From assembly GCF_003115845.1 (NCBI RefSeq), contig NZ_KZ819028.1, positions 1 through 64,000 on the forward strand: a stretch of 64,000 nucleotides of DNA. Reading direction: 5' to 3'. Of this stretch, positions 27,492 to 37,118 are shown in pieces (position 1 is the stretch's first letter; every line of letters starts with the position of its first letter). Both the position numbers and the translations under genes were made by a program. Source of the stretch: Brenneria roseae subsp. roseae (GTDB lineage Bacteria > Pseudomonadota > Gammaproteobacteria > Enterobacterales > Enterobacteriaceae). The notes below the pieces were generated by a model. It was not told where the DNA came from. It did no database searches and worked only from the letters and a program-made list of their open reading frames with translations.

Positions 27492-27613
27492 ATATCTCCT
27501 TGCGATTTGTTGTAATGGGCGAGCAACGCCACCGTCTGACGGTCAAACGGCACATCATGTCGGTCAACCAATAACAGATTATCAGGAGACGGGCGGGTAT
27601 CAATGACGATCGC
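27488..27613 (-). pseudogene. Coding-like C-terminal fragment coupled to the phosphatase gene
   Basis: On the minus strand a 41-codon open stretch ends in a TGA that overlaps the phosphatase ATG. Its translation ends DRQTVALLAHYNKSQGDI and looks like ordinary protein rather than noise. No convincing start with a ribosome site is present, and an in-frame stop (27614-27616) closes it upstream. A second frame between the udp stop and this point reads FRVLFKRILGWVLLSDRH. I read this as the remnant of a larger gene lost by deletion or frameshift; a tiny real gene or a wrong base call are alternatives. The family is not recognised. Confidence 0.45.
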
Positions 27614-27656
27614 TCAATAAAACCCAGCCCAAAATGCGCTTAAACAGTACGCGGAA

Positions 27657-28427
27657 CTACTCGGCAGCCAGCAATCGGCGGGCGGCATCCAGCAGAACCT
27701 TGATAACGGTTGTCTCAGCCAGTTTCATTGTCGCCACGTCAGGAATTTCCTGTTGGGTCCGGTTAACGATCACTCCGGCGATCATTCCGGCTTTCAGTCC
27801 CTGACTGGCGCACATGGTCAGCAGCGTAGCGGACTCCATTTCATAATTCAGTACGCCCATGCTTTGCCACTCCTCCATTGAACCACGGAAGCGGCGAACG
27901 ACGCGACCAGAGAACGTATCATATCGCTCCTGGCCGGGATAAAACGTGTCGGATGATGCGGTTACCCCAATGTGCAGCGCAACGCCATCAGCCTTCGCCG
28001 CGTCAACCAGCGCAGTCGTACAGGCAAAATCAGCAACCGCGGGGAATTCCATGGGCGCGAAATGCAGACTGGCGCCATCGAGACGCACCGCCGCCGTGGT
28101 CACCAGCACATCACCCACGTTGATCCCCTCCTGAATCGCGCCGGTAGTACCGACACGCAGGAAAGTACGGATTCCGAGCTGAGCCAACTCTTCTACCGCG
28201 ATCGAGGTTGATGGACCACCAATGCCGGTGGAGCAAACAATGACAGCCTTCCCATCCAACTCCGCACGCCAGGAGGTAAATTCACGATGCGATGCCAGAT
28301 ATACCGGGTTATCCATCAGACGGGCTATCTTTTCAACACGCTCCGGGTCGCCGGGAACGATCGCCAGCGTGGCGCCCTGTAAATCATGCTTTGTCAGACC
28401 GAGATGGAAAACATCAGATGTAGACAT
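27657..28427 (-). CDS. udp: Uridine phosphorylase Udp
   Basis: Reversibly cleaves uridine with phosphate to uracil and ribose-1-phosphate in pyrimidine salvage. It has 256 residues from [20 protein letters not shown] at 28427 with a GGAGG-like site upstream; the longer frame to 28556 reaches the expected promoter region and is rejected. Family features: [12 protein letters not shown] (phosphate loop), [19 protein letters not shown] and [18 protein letters not shown] (ribose and uracil binding). Its upstream region carries two CRP-like sites spaced as at E. coli udp. Confidence 0.97.
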   Translation of the reverse strand: MSTSDVFHLGLTKHDLQGATLAIVPGDPERVEKIARLMDNPVYLASHREFTSWRAELDGKAVIVCSTGIGGPSTSIAVEELAQLGIRTFLRVGTTGAIQEGINVGDVLVTTAAVRLDGASLHFAPMEFPAVADFACTTALVDAAKADGVALHIGVTASSDTFYPGQERYDTFSGRVVRRFRGSMEEWQSMGVLNYEMESATLLTMCASQGLKAGMIAGVIVNRTQQEIPDVATMKLAETTVIKVLLDAARRLLAAE

Positions 28428-28584
28428 AACCGCCTCCCAGGCAATTAGTTGAGTAGTCAGAGGGATAAAAAAATTCTTCGACGTTGTACGGCATCGCGTC
28501 GCATTGCATAAAACAGCGTTCTGAACGTTTGACAGGGGAAAACCCGCAATCAGCAAGACTCTAACGTATTACCATGTTGTTTTT

Positions 28585-28600
28585 AGTGATAGACATCACT
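28585..28600. promoter_or_regulatory. Promoter-proximal CRP-like site of udp
   Basis: AGTGATAGACATCACT matches the CRP half-sites TGTGA-N6-TCACA with symmetric changes at the ends. Its centre lies 52 bp from the second site and about 165 bp upstream of the udp start codon. Confidence 0.7.
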
Positions 28601-28633
28601 CATAAAAAGGAAACAAAAATCAGCATACATAAA

Positions 28634-28655
28634 AAACGTGATAATAATCACAAAT
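28634..28655. promoter_or_regulatory. Distal CRP-like site of udp
   Basis: The core cGTGA-TAATAA-TCACA with A/T-rich flanks is a good CRP match. With the site at 28585 it reproduces the 52-bp CRP1-CRP2 spacing of E. coli udp (centred at -41.5 and -93.5). It may also serve dlhH on the other strand. Confidence 0.75.
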
Positions 28656-28773
28656 AGAGGTGCCAAAAAACCGTTTACGCCGATGATGCCGCTTTTATTG
28701 TAGATTCTTTAATCATTGTTACTATTGGTTATGGCTGTGAATTTTCGCCGCCTGCCCAATACAGGAGATCGCC

Positions 28774-29601
28774 ATGAAGACTGATGAGCCGACAGCCCTC
28801 AGACACCTGCCGCGAGGATTTTCTCCGGCGGTGACACCGCCAGCCTCCTCAACCATAAATACGGATACCTCGGACATTATCGCCGGTGAGACCACAATCC
28901 TTTCTCAGGGCGAGCAGTTGCCAGCTTACCTTGCCAAACCGGCCAATCAACCGGGACCTTTCCCTATCGTGCTGGTGGTTCAGGAAATTTTCGGCGTCCA
29001 TCAATATATTCAGGACACCTGCCGTCGTCTGGCTAAACAGGGCTATATGGCCATCGCGCCTGAACTCTATTTCCGCCAGGGCGATCCCAGTCAGTACCAT
29101 GAAGTCCAACAGATTCTGACCGAGCTGGTCTGCAACGTGCCCGATGCACAAGTGCTATCGGACCTCGATCATGCGGCAAATTGGGCCATCAGGCAGGGAG
29201 GCGACGCCAGTAAGCTCGCCATCACCGGTTTCTGCTGGGGCGGGCGTATCGCCTGGCTCTACGCCGCCCATAATCCGCAGTTAAAGGCCGCCGTCGCCTG
29301 GTACGGAAAATTCAGCGGCGCAAAAACGCTGAATAGTCCCAAACACCCTATTGATATCGCGACAGAACTCTGCGCCCCCGTGCTGGGGTTGTATGGCGCC
29401 AAAGATGGAGGGATTCCACTGGGCGATGTGGATAAGATGCGTCAGGCGCTGCGCGCCGCCAATGCGGATGCAGAAATTATTGTCTATCCGGATGCGGGAC
29501 ACGCATTCCATGCCGACTATCGCCCCAACTATCATGCAGAATCCGCACAAGACGGCTGGCAACGCATGCTGGCATGGTTTAAAAAATACGAAGTTTGCTA
29601 A
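28774..29601 (+). CDS. dlhH: Dienelactone hydrolase family protein (YsgA/DlhH)
   Basis: Alpha/beta hydrolase of the dienelactone hydrolase family, 275 residues (E. coli YsgA 271), cytosolic. The Cys nucleophile lies in ITGFCWGGRIAWLYA (about 150-164), with Asp in YGAKDGGIP and His in DAGHAFHADYRP. QEIFGVHQYIQDTCRRLA is the conserved N-terminal block. The physiological substrate in enterobacteria is not known. ATG at 28774 with AGGAG 9 bases upstream. It converges on metE across a terminator. Confidence 0.92.
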   Translation: MKTDEPTALRHLPRGFSPAVTPPASSTINTDTSDIIAGETTILSQGEQLPAYLAKPANQPGPFPIVLVVQEIFGVHQYIQDTCRRLAKQGYMAIAPELYFRQGDPSQYHEVQQILTELVCNVPDAQVLSDLDHAANWAIRQGGDASKLAITGFCWGGRIAWLYAAHNPQLKAAVAWYGKFSGAKTLNSPKHPIDIATELCAPVLGLYGAKDGGIPLGDVDKMRQALRAANADAEIIVYPDAGHAFHADYRPNYHAESAQDGWQRMLAWFKKYEVC

Positions 29602-29610
29602 ACGGAAGCA

Positions 29611-29628
29611 GGGAGGCTTACGCCTCCC
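29611..29628. terminator. Hairpin between dlhH and metE
   Basis: GGGAGGC-TTAC-GCCTCCC is a 7-bp GC-rich stem in the 34 bp between two convergent genes. It is probably a shared terminator, although T-runs are short. Confidence 0.7.
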
Positions 29629-29635
29629 TACCATA

Positions 29636-31903
29636 TCAAGCCTGAACTTCACGCAAACGCTGTGCCGCCTGAACCATATTCGCCAGCGCCTGACGCGTTT
29701 CCGGCCAGCCACGGGTTTTCAGACCACAGTCCGGGTTAACCCACAGACGTTCGGCCGGGATGCGTTGCGCCGCTTTCAACAACAGCGCTTCTATCCATTC
29801 AACGCTGGGGACGTTCGGTGAGTGGATGTCATACACGCCCGGGCCGATCTCGTTTGGATATTCAAACTCTTCAAACGATTCCAGCAATTCCATATCGGAA
29901 CGTGACGTCTCAATGGTAATCACATCCGCATCCAGCGCGGCGATGGAATCCATGATGTCATTGAATTCGCAATAACACATGTGAGTGTGAATCTGGGTAT
30001 CATCCTGCGCGACCGCCGCACTCAGACGGAACGCATCCACCGCCCAGGTCAGATACGCACCCCAGTCGGAGCGATGCAATGGTAAACCTTCACGCAGCGC
30101 CGGTTCGTCAATCTGGATAATACCGATGCCGGCTTTTTCCAGATCCGCCACTTCATCCCGCAGCGCCAGCGCGATTTGTTTGGCGATAGTTTCACGGGTC
30201 ACGTCTTCACGCGGGAAAGACCAGCACAGAATGGTCACCGGACCGGTCAACATGCCTTTCATCGGTTTGTCGGTCAGAGACTGCGCGTACTTCGCCCACT
30301 CAACGGTAATGGCTTCAGGACGGCTGACATCGCCAATAATAACCGGTGGTTTCACACAACGGGAACCGTAGCTCTGTACCCAGCCGTTCTGAGTAAAGAT
30401 GAAACCATCCAGATGCTCGCCGAAATATTCCACCATGTCGTTACGCTCGGCTTCACCATGCACCAGTACGTCCAGCCCCAGACGTTCCTGCTCCGCCACC
30501 GCTTGCTTAATATGTTCGGAGATACCGGTACGATAGTTATTGCCATCCAGACGCCCCTGTTTAAAGTCCAGACGCAGGCCACGAATTTCCGTGGTTTGCG
30601 GGAAAGAACCAATGGTGGTGGTCGGCCATGCGGGCAAATTGAAGCGTTCACGCTGGGCTTTGGCACGCAGCGGATACGGCTGCTGGCGCTGGCTGTCCTG
30701 CGGGGTAATGGCCGCCAGACGCCGGGTAACCGCCGGATTGTTAACCCGAGCCGAAGTCCGGCGAGCGCGGATCGGCGCGCTGTACGCTTCCAGAGCCTGC
30801 GCGTCGCCGCTGTTGAGCGCCTGAGACAATAGAGACAGCTCTGAACATTTCTGGATAGCAAATGCAAACCAGCTTTTTACTTCATCATCAAGACGCGTTT
30901 CGACGCTTAAATCGATAGGACTGTGCAACAGTGAGCAGGCGCTGCCCAGCCACAGGGTACGCTTGCCAACCAGTGGTTGCAGGCTCTCAAACCAGCGACT
31001 CAGATCGGCACGCCAGACGTTACGTCCGTTGATTACCCCCAGAGACAGCAGCCAGTCGGCAGGTAATTGCGCATGCAACACGGCTGCATCATCTTTACCA
31101 TGGACCAGGTCAACATGCAGCCCCTGAACCGGTAACGTCTTGATGGTATCCAGGTTCTGGCCAACGCTGTCGAAGTAGGTTGTCAGCAGCAGTTTTGTTT
31201 GTCCTTGCAGAGCGTCATAGGCGGGTTTGAACGCGGCCAGCCACTCCTGCGGCAGTTCAAGTACCAATGCCGGCTCATCAATCTGCACCCACTCAATGCC
31301 GCGTTTAGCCAGCTCAGCCAGCACTTGCTGATACACCGGCAGAATAGCTTGCAGCAGAGACAAACGATCGAACGGCTCCCCCTTCACTTTGCCCAGCCAC
31401 AGATAGGTGACCGGCCCCAGCAGAACAGGTTTCACTTTATGGCCCAGCGCCAGCGCCTCATCAACTTCATCCAGCAACTGAGTCCAGGTCAGTTTAAACT
31501 GCTGCCCTGTGGTAAATTCAGGCACCATATAGTGGTAGTTGGTGTTAAACCACTTGGTCATCTCCGCGGCCGCAGCCGGTTCTCCCGTGGGCGCACGTCC
31601 ACGGCCAATGCGAAACAGCGTATCCAGATCGACGGAACCATCAACATTCTGATGACGTGCCGGTACATTACCCAGCAACAGGCTGGTCGTCAGTACATGA
31701 TCGTACCAGGCAAAATCACCCACCGGCACCAGATCAACGCCCGCATCCTTCTGTTGCTGCCAATGCCGCGCCCGCAGTTCGCGTCCAACCGTCAGCAACT
31801 CTTCCTGTGTGGCGTTGCCAGCCCAATAGCTTTCCTGTGCTTTTTTTAGCTCACGTCGTAATCCAACACGCGGAAAACCCAGTGTGTGATTCAAAATCGT
31901 CAT
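29636..31903 (-). CDS. metE: Cobalamin-independent methionine synthase MetE
   Basis: Transfers a methyl group from 5-methyltetrahydropteroyl-triglutamate to homocysteine. It has 755 residues (E. coli 753). The N-terminal domain begins [20 protein letters not shown]; the C-terminal catalytic domain carries [26 protein letters not shown] and the zinc ligands in [11 protein letters not shown] and [12 protein letters not shown]. Divergent from metR, the classical MetR-activated arrangement, and likely also repressed by MetJ through the boxes at 31920-31943. Confidence 0.98.
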   Translation of the reverse strand: MTILNHTLGFPRVGLRRELKKAQESYWAGNATQEELLTVGRELRARHWQQQKDAGVDLVPVGDFAWYDHVLTTSLLLGNVPARHQNVDGSVDLDTLFRIGRGRAPTGEPAAAAEMTKWFNTNYHYMVPEFTTGQQFKLTWTQLLDEVDEALALGHKVKPVLLGPVTYLWLGKVKGEPFDRLSLLQAILPVYQQVLAELAKRGIEWVQIDEPALVLELPQEWLAAFKPAYDALQGQTKLLLTTYFDSVGQNLDTIKTLPVQGLHVDLVHGKDDAAVLHAQLPADWLLSLGVINGRNVWRADLSRWFESLQPLVGKRTLWLGSACSLLHSPIDLSVETRLDDEVKSWFAFAIQKCSELSLLSQALNSGDAQALEAYSAPIRARRTSARVNNPAVTRRLAAITPQDSQRQQPYPLRAKAQRERFNLPAWPTTTIGSFPQTTEIRGLRLDFKQGRLDGNNYRTGISEHIKQAVAEQERLGLDVLVHGEAERNDMVEYFGEHLDGFIFTQNGWVQSYGSRCVKPPVIIGDVSRPEAITVEWAKYAQSLTDKPMKGMLTGPVTILCWSFPREDVTRETIAKQIALALRDEVADLEKAGIGIIQIDEPALREGLPLHRSDWGAYLTWAVDAFRLSAAVAQDDTQIHTHMCYCEFNDIMDSIAALDADVITIETSRSDMELLESFEEFEYPNEIGPGVYDIHSPNVPSVEWIEALLLKAAQRIPAERLWVNPDCGLKTRGWPETRQALANMVQAAQRLREVQA

Positions 31904-31919
31904 CGTTAATACCCCATTT

Positions 31920-31943
31920 AGCCATCCAGATGTTTACACATCC
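31920..31943. promoter_or_regulatory. Candidate MetJ boxes between metE and metR
   Basis: Three consecutive 8-mers, AGCCATCC, AGATGTTT and ACACATCC, each partly fit the MetJ consensus AGACGTCT (about 5-6 of 8 matches read on the better strand). Tandem weak boxes are typical of MetJ operators. They begin 17 bp upstream of the metE start codon. Confidence 0.5.
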
Positions 31944-32007
31944 ATAATCCGCAGGTAGTGTATTAATAACAAGCGCAATTTATTCACTGTCACTGTGAAG
32001 GACCCTC

Positions 32008-32943
32008 ATGATCGAATTTAAACACCTGCGAACACTGCAAGCTCTGCGCAACACGGGATCGTTAGCCGCCGCTGCCGCCGCCCTTCACCAGACCCAATCG
32101 GCGCTGTCTCACCAGTTCAGCGATCTGGAGCAACGTCTTGGATTCAGGTTATTTGTTCGTAAAAGTCAGCCGCTACGCTTTACGCCTCAGGGAGAGATTC
32201 TGTTGCAGCTGGCTGAGCAGGTGTTGCCGCAAATCCAACAGGCATTGCAGGCATGTCATGAACCGCACCAGACCACACTGCGTCTGGCAATCGAATGCCA
32301 TAGCTGTATCCAGTGGCTGACCCCTGCGCTGGATGAGTTCCATCAAAACTGGCCGCAGGTGGTCATGGATTTCAAATCGGGCGTAACGTTCGATCCGCAG
32401 CCCGCATTACAACAGGGGGAACTTGATTTGGTCATGACCTCGGATATCATGCCCCGTAGTGGGTTGCACTACTCTCCCCTGTTTGATTTTGAAGTCAGGC
32501 TGGTACTGGCTCCCGATCATCCCCTTGTGACGAAAGAGAGAATCGAACCGGAAGATTTCAGTCTGGAAACGTTGATGATTTATCCGGTACAGCGCCAACG
32601 ACTGGATGTCTGGCGTCATTTTCTGCAACCGGCAGGCGTCAGCCCGACCTTGAAAAGTGTGGATAACACGCTACTGCTGATTCAGATGGTGGCCGCCCGA
32701 ATGGGGATCGCCGCGCTGCCGCACTGGGTGGTGGAGAGTTTCGAACGTCAGGGACTGGTCGTCACCAAAACATTAGGGGAAGGGCTCTGGAGCCGGCTGT
32801 ACGCTGCCGTCAGAGACGGAGAACAGCGCCAGCCGGTGATTGAAGCGTTTATTCGCTCGGCGCGTCAGCACGCTTGTGACCATTTACCGTTTGTACGGGA
32901 CGCTTCACGACCCAACGCCGGTGTACCCACAGTGAGGACATAA
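32008..32943 (+). CDS. metR: LysR-type regulator MetR
   Basis: Homocysteine-responsive activator of metE and other methionine genes. It has 311 residues (E. coli 317). The N-terminal winged helix-turn-helix is visible ([20 protein letters not shown] through [20 protein letters not shown]), followed by a linker helix and a periplasmic-binding-protein-like effector domain with [13 protein letters not shown] and [16 protein letters not shown]. Its last 95 bp overlap the convergent yigM reading frame. ATG at 32008; divergent from metE. Confidence 0.96.
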   Translation: MIEFKHLRTLQALRNTGSLAAAAAALHQTQSALSHQFSDLEQRLGFRLFVRKSQPLRFTPQGEILLQLAEQVLPQIQQALQACHEPHQTTLRLAIECHSCIQWLTPALDEFHQNWPQVVMDFKSGVTFDPQPALQQGELDLVMTSDIMPRSGLHYSPLFDFEVRLVLAPDHPLVTKERIEPEDFSLETLMIYPVQRQRLDVWRHFLQPAGVSPTLKSVDNTLLLIQMVAARMGIAALPHWVVESFERQGLVVTKTLGEGLWSRLYAAVRDGEQRQPVIEAFIRSARQHACDHLPFVRDASRPNAGVPTVRT

Positions 32944-33760
32944 TAATCATTGCGCCAATAATAAAACTCGGCCAGTGTACCGTTTCCTGCCAGATAGCCA
33001 GATTGACCAACAACCCCGCAGGAACATGGAAATTATTCATAATCCCCAATGTACCGGCATCAACCTGAGTCGCGCCGTAGTTCCACATGAAATAACCCAG
33101 CCCCGAGGCAACCACGCCCAGCCAGACCAGCACTCCCCATTGCAGGGAAGTGCTGGGTAGCTGGTTGGGATTGCCGAACAGCAGCCAGGCCACCACCGAA
33201 ACGGCCAGCGCCCCCAAATAAAACCATGAAAACGCAGTATGTTGCGGCATAGGATGCACTTCCATCAGGCGCTTGTAACCAACCTGCCCGATAGCAAAAA
33301 AGATATTCGCCGCCTGTACCAGAATCAGACCCCAGACAAAATGGGGGCTAATCTCGTCATAGCGGATCACTGCCGCCCCCAGCACCGCCAATAGCGCGCT
33401 CAGGACATATCCCCAGCGCAGCCGCTCACGCCGTAATAGATCGTAAATTAACGTGACATACAATGGCGTCATGACCGTGAAAAGCAAGAATTCGGGCACG
33501 CTCAAATAGAGATAAGCTTGGAAAACAAATAGATACATGATCCCCAGTTGACATGCGCCGACCAGCAGATACAGAAACAAAACGCGCGGCGCATATCCGC
33601 GCCAGCGCAGGAACGGCAGGAAAACCAACGCCGCCAGCCCGATACGCATTAATACCGAAAAACAGCTGTCTACCTGACCAGCCAGATATTCGCCAATCAG
33701 ACTGAATGAAAAGGCCCACAAAATGGTGGTGATAATGAGTAATGACACAATAAAATCCAC
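32849..33760 (-). CDS. yigM: EamA-family transporter YigM (biotin transporter in E. coli)
   Basis: DMT-superfamily membrane protein with ten predicted helices in two EamA repeats, 303 residues. The N-terminal [20 protein letters not shown] matches the YigM family, whose E. coli member imports biotin. Start is a GTG at 33760. The C-terminus ends with basic residues ([11 protein letters not shown]) and an extra tail; the last 95 bp overlap metR tail to tail. It neighbours metR as in E. coli. Biotin transport is inferred from the family, not from specific residues seen here. Confidence 0.85.
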   Translation of the reverse strand: MDFIVSLLIITTILWAFSFSLIGEYLAGQVDSCFSVLMRIGLAALVFLPFLRWRGYAPRVLFLYLLVGACQLGIMYLFVFQAYLYLSVPEFLLFTVMTPLYVTLIYDLLRRERLRWGYVLSALLAVLGAAVIRYDEISPHFVWGLILVQAANIFFAIGQVGYKRLMEVHPMPQHTAFSWFYLGALAVSVVAWLLFGNPNQLPSTSLQWGVLVWLGVVASGLGYFMWNYGATQVDAGTLGIMNNFHVPAGLLVNLAIWQETVHWPSFIIGAMIIMSSLWVHRRWVVKRPVQTVNGHKRADAPSE

Positions 33761-33952
33761 TCAACAATGAAGTGGTCGTATTGTAATAGAGAACGGTGTA
33801 TAAGTTTCAAGCAAATAAGTTTACATCTGAACAAATAATGAACGAACAAAAGCACGGAAGACTGACGGAAGGAGGGTTTGAATAATCAGCAGCGAATGAT
33901 ATTTAATCGCAGCCGCGCATCAAACACACAGGCAATACCAACGTAGTGACGA

Positions 33953-33968
33953 GGCTCATAAATGAGCC
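33953..33968. terminator. Hairpin downstream of pagP
   Basis: GGCTCAT-AA-ATGAGCC forms a 7-bp stem about 90 bp past the pagP stop. No strong T-run follows on the minus strand. The remainder of the 295 bp between yigM and pagP (33761-34055) shows no gene. Confidence 0.45.
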
Positions 33969-34055
33969 GCGTCCGTAACGTATTCAAAACGACAACGTGC
34001 TGTCCCGCCGCCCGGATTATTTAGGGTATCGCAATCGGCTGACAGAATACGCTTA

Positions 34056-34736
34056 TTAAATTTGCCATCTAAACCAGGCAAAAAAAACGTTACCATTATT
34101 GTATGTACCAGGAATATACGTCGCCTGGAAAGAAAGCTTGTGGTAACTGATTGAGGCCAAAGGCAACAGAACCGGGATAGGGATATAATTCCAGTTATCC
34201 CGCATCGTCGCACCGGCAGTAAATCCCAACCCCAGTTGGAAATCCTGATCGCTGGTTGGCCGCCACCGTTTCTCAAAACCATAACCGCCAATCGGTTCCC
34301 ATTTATTATGAGAGTCTTTGAAAGCCATAATATACAGTGAATGCCAGTCGCCATCCTCATCCAGACGTGACACACCATAGCCGGCCCCCCACGGACGTTC
34401 ATTATATTCATCCGTTTTTTCTTTATCGTACGTCCAACGGTTATGCCAGGTAATCGCTGGAATATAGATATCGTGATTGGGCGACTCTGACCAGGTTTTA
34501 GAGATATTATTTTTACTTCTCTGCCACCAGCTTTCGTCATGTTTCGTCGCAGCAATATCCGTGCCCGCCGTGGCGCCGTCGTTAGACGAATAGCCAGTGG
34601 TATTATTGGTATTCACCACACTGTTATTATTATCCAGGCTAAGATTATTCTCCATTCCAGCTGCTTGAACCAGGAACGGCATGCCGGATAACGCGGCCAA
34701 ATACAGGGTTACTAAAATACGTTTTAAATACATCAT
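34056..34736 (-). CDS. pagP: Lipid A palmitoyltransferase PagP with Asn-rich N-terminal extension
   Basis: Outer-membrane beta-barrel enzyme that moves palmitate from phospholipid to lipid A. It has 226 residues from the ATG at 34736 (GAGAG 5 bases upstream), against 186 in E. coli. Signal peptide is residues 1-25 (ending VQAA). Then comes an unusual 40-residue Asn/Ser/Thr-rich stretch (about 27-66, [16 protein letters not shown]), then the amphipathic helix [16 protein letters not shown] and the eight-stranded barrel. Active-site residues His98 (TWHNRW), Asp141 and Ser142 (FKDSHNKW) are present, so it should be active. It stands alone at a synteny breakpoint. Confidence 0.93.
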   Translation of the reverse strand: MMYLKRILVTLYLAALSGMPFLVQAAGMENNLSLDNNNSVVNTNNTTGYSSNDGATAGTDIAATKHDESWWQRSKNNISKTWSESPNHDIYIPAITWHNRWTYDKEKTDEYNERPWGAGYGVSRLDEDGDWHSLYIMAFKDSHNKWEPIGGYGFEKRWRPTSDQDFQLGLGFTAGATMRDNWNYIPIPVLLPLASISYHKLSFQATYIPGTYNNGNVFFAWFRWQI

Positions 34737-35092
34737 AAGACTCTCTGCAACGTAACAAACACCACCCATATCCTTCGGCTTTCAAATTACAGAAATGCTG
34801 GTCGTCGTTTTCACTCGAATAACTGACTGATGTAAACTCATCGGATTAATGAGAGATATCCTGTCACTCACCGAAGGCCAGCCGTTGGCTGGACAAATTC
34901 GTTTACCGCTTTCCTGTATCCTGAAATCTCTCGGATAAGAGATATAACAATAAGTTGAATGATATAACTCAAATCATTCTGTCTGCACAGATAAGTGCGA
35001 CAATAAAAGTCAGCTATTATGTAGACATAAATGACAACAGGAGTTAAATAAATTTTAGTTTAGGAAAGTGTTTCAGAAATTTCCTACCTGAA
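34737..35092. other. pagP upstream region, no gene
   Basis: Moderately AT-rich intergenic stretch upstream of pagP and downstream of cysE. It contains a perfect hairpin CCAGCC-GTT-GGCTGG (34878-34892) and scattered partial repeats of GAGAGAT/ATCTCTC (near 34852 and 34931). I looked for a PhoP box because pagP is PhoP-regulated in enterics, and found no direct repeat with correct spacing. Confidence 0.5.
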
Positions 35093-35124
35093 ATAACAAA
35101 AAACCATCTGATTTTCAGATGGTT
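35093..35124 (-). terminator. Terminator after cysE
   Basis: AAACCATCTG-ATTTT-CAGATGGTTT gives a 10-bp stem; on the minus strand it is followed by TTTTTTG. Typical rho-independent terminator ending the secB-gpsA-cysE unit. Confidence 0.9.
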
Positions 35125-35168
35125 TATAAATAAAAAACCGGAGTGAACCGATAGCGAACGGCCAAAAA

Positions 35169-35990
35169 CTAAATACCGTCGCCATATTCAAAGCCGCGAT
35201 TCACGCCATTAAAATACTGGTCCATATCCATCGAAGGTTTATCGGTTTCCGGACGTCCCACAATTCGGGCAGGCACGCCTGCTGCCGTCGTATGCGGCGG
35301 GACAGGCTGTAGCACCACCGAACCCGCGCCAATCTTGGCGCCGCGCCCCACCTCAATATTCCCCAAAATCTTGGCGCCGGCGCCGATCATGACACCTTCA
35401 CGAATCTTAGGATGGCGATCGCCGCTGGTCTTGCCCGTCCCCCCGAGGGTAACGGACTGCAAGATGGAAACATCGTTCTCAACGACGGCGGTTTCCCCGA
35501 TCACGATACCGGTCGCATGATCGAGCATGATCCCACAGCCAATCATGGCCGCCGGGTGAATATCGACGCCAAACGAGACTGAAATCTGATTCTGAAAATA
35601 GATCGCCAACGCTTTGCGATCCTGTGTCCACAGCCAGTGTCCGATACGATAGGCCTGTAATGCGTGAAATCCCTTCAGGTACAGCAACGGAGTAGAGTAT
35701 TTGTCCACCGCCGGATCACGCAGGCAAACGGCCTGGATATCACGAGCGGCGGAAACGATCATTTGCGGATCGGCCTGGTACGCTTCTTCGGCAACCTCAC
35801 GGATGGCAATCGCAGGCATAATCGGATTAGCCAGCTTGTTGGCCAGCATATAGCTCAGCGCGCTCCCCAGATTTTCATGTTTCAGCAGTGTGGCATGGAA
35901 AAAGCTGGCCAACATGGGTTCGCAATCCGCCAGACTGCGCGCTTCCGCCTTGATATTTTTCCAGACCAGTTCCAGCTCTTCTATCGACAT
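35169..35990 (-). CDS. cysE: Serine O-acetyltransferase CysE
   Basis: Acetylates L-serine with acetyl-CoA, the committed and cysteine-inhibited step of cysteine synthesis. It has 273 residues from MSIEELELVWKNIKAEAR at 35990; a nine-codon extension is not conserved. The left-handed beta-helix of hexapeptide repeats is visible from HPAAMIGCGIMLDHATGIVIGE (catalytic His) to GAKIGAGSVVLQPVPPHTTAAGVPARIVG. The C-terminus ends EYGDGI; the terminal Ile is what binds CysK in the cysteine synthase complex. It is 108 bp downstream of gpsA. Confidence 0.97.
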   Translation of the reverse strand: MSIEELELVWKNIKAEARSLADCEPMLASFFHATLLKHENLGSALSYMLANKLANPIMPAIAIREVAEEAYQADPQMIVSAARDIQAVCLRDPAVDKYSTPLLYLKGFHALQAYRIGHWLWTQDRKALAIYFQNQISVSFGVDIHPAAMIGCGIMLDHATGIVIGETAVVENDVSILQSVTLGGTGKTSGDRHPKIREGVMIGAGAKILGNIEVGRGAKIGAGSVVLQPVPPHTTAAGVPARIVGRPETDKPSMDMDQYFNGVNRGFEYGDGI

Positions 35991-36098
35991 TGCCTTACTC
36001 CCCGCAGTACCACACACCGCAATACAATTTATTATTATAAAAAACGAAAGATACTATCAGCTCCCCAAATCAGGAAGCCCAGTAGAAAACGAGATATT

Positions 36099-37118
36099 TT
36101 ATAATCGGGTGCTTTCGTCTTTACGCGTGCGTCCCAACAAGCTTAACGCAGCTTCACGAGCATCTTTTCCACAATACAGAACTTGCCAAAGCTGTTCGGT
36201 AATCGGCATTTCAACACCATGACGTTGCGCTAACGCCAGCACTTCCTTGGTGTTACGGTATCCTTCCACAACCTGACCAATCTTATCCTGCGCATCCTGC
36301 ACATCCATTCCCTGCCCCAGCATCATGCCGAACCGCCGGTTGCGGGATTGATTATCCGTACATGTCAGTACCAGATCGCCTAATCCGGCCATCCCCATAA
36401 AGGTGGAGGGGTCGGCGCCCAGTGCAACGCCCAGCCGGGTCATCTCAGCCAAACCACGGGTGATCAACGCCGTGCGGGCGTTGGCGCCAAAACCAATGCC
36501 GTCAGACATACCCGCGCCAATGGCAATCACGTTTTTCACCGCGCCGCCAAGCTGTACCCCGATAAAATCAGGGTTGCGGTATACCCGGAAGCTTTTACCA
36601 CAGTGCAACAGACGCTGAAGATCGTCCGCAAAATCGCTGTCCGTCGATGCCAGAGCAATCGCCGTTGGCAACCCTGCCGCCAGTTCTTTCGCAAAAGTCG
36701 GGCCGGATACCACTGCGAGCGGAATTTGCTCACCTAATGCTTCGCGCGCCACATCCTGTAGCAAACGCCCGGTTTCCGCCTCCAGCCCCTTGGTTGCCCA
36801 TACCATTCGCGCATCCGCACGCAGATGAGGCTGGATTTGACGCAGCACATCGCCAAAAACATGACTGGGCACCACCACCAGCACATTTCTGCTCGCAGCT
36901 AATGCCCGCGCCAGATCGGTTTCCAGTTCCAGCGTGTCGGGAAAAAGAACATCAGGCAGGAATGCCTGATTACAACGAGCGGCCTGTAACGCCTGAATGT
37001 GCTCGGGGCTGTGTCCCCAGAGCACAACGCGATGACCGTTGCGCGCCAGCGTAATGGCTAGCGCGGTGCCGTATGAACCGGCACCGACGACTGTCATGGA
37101 AGCGTCAGAGGCTTTCAT
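36099..37118 (-). CDS. gpsA: Glycerol-3-phosphate dehydrogenase GpsA
   Basis: NAD(P)H-dependent reduction of dihydroxyacetone phosphate to sn-glycerol-3-phosphate for phospholipid synthesis. It has 339 residues, the E. coli length. Features: N-terminal nucleotide-binding turn [16 protein letters not shown] (about 10-25), [11 protein letters not shown], the catalytic Lys in [19 protein letters not shown] (about 191-209) and GLGDLVLTC. Its ATG shares a base with the secB stop, so the two are translationally coupled. Confidence 0.97.
   Translation of the reverse strand: MKASDASMTVVGAGSYGTALAITLARNGHRVVLWGHSPEHIQALQAARCNQAFLPDVLFPDTLELETDLARALAASRNVLVVVPSHVFGDVLRQIQPHLRADARMVWATKGLEAETGRLLQDVAREALGEQIPLAVVSGPTFAKELAAGLPTAIALASTDSDFADDLQRLLHCGKSFRVYRNPDFIGVQLGGAVKNVIAIGAGMSDGIGFGANARTALITRGLAEMTRLGVALGADPSTFMGMAGLGDLVLTCTDNQSRNRRFGMMLGQGMDVQDAQDKIGQVVEGYRNTKEVLALAQRHGVEMPITEQLWQVLYCGKDAREAALSLLGRTRKDESTRL

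Larger units (their letters stand above)
28428..28773. other. udp-dlhH divergent control region
   Basis: 346 bp without a gene between divergent udp and dlhH. It holds the two CRP-like sites listed separately and must contain both promoters. A CytR contact between the CRP sites is likely by analogy with E. coli udp, but I cannot define it by eye. No other gene or repeat is seen. Confidence 0.6.

Noticed and set aside
30176-30832. 218-codon plus-strand frame inside metE
   Set aside because: Antisense to a strongly conserved enzyme gene; an open frame here is a by-product of codon bias.
33956-34555. 199-codon minus-strand frame
   Set aside because: It lies out of frame across pagP and its translation lacks any family pattern, while the pagP frame has active-site motifs.
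34870-34905. Second copy of the kbl-hldD palindromic element near pagP
   Set aside because: Only GGACAAATTCGT is shared with the 43128-43233 element; the ends do not match, so chance is as likely.
34737-35092. PhoP box upstream of pagP
   Set aside because: TTAAT and GTTTA-like words occur but not as direct repeats with 11-bp phasing.
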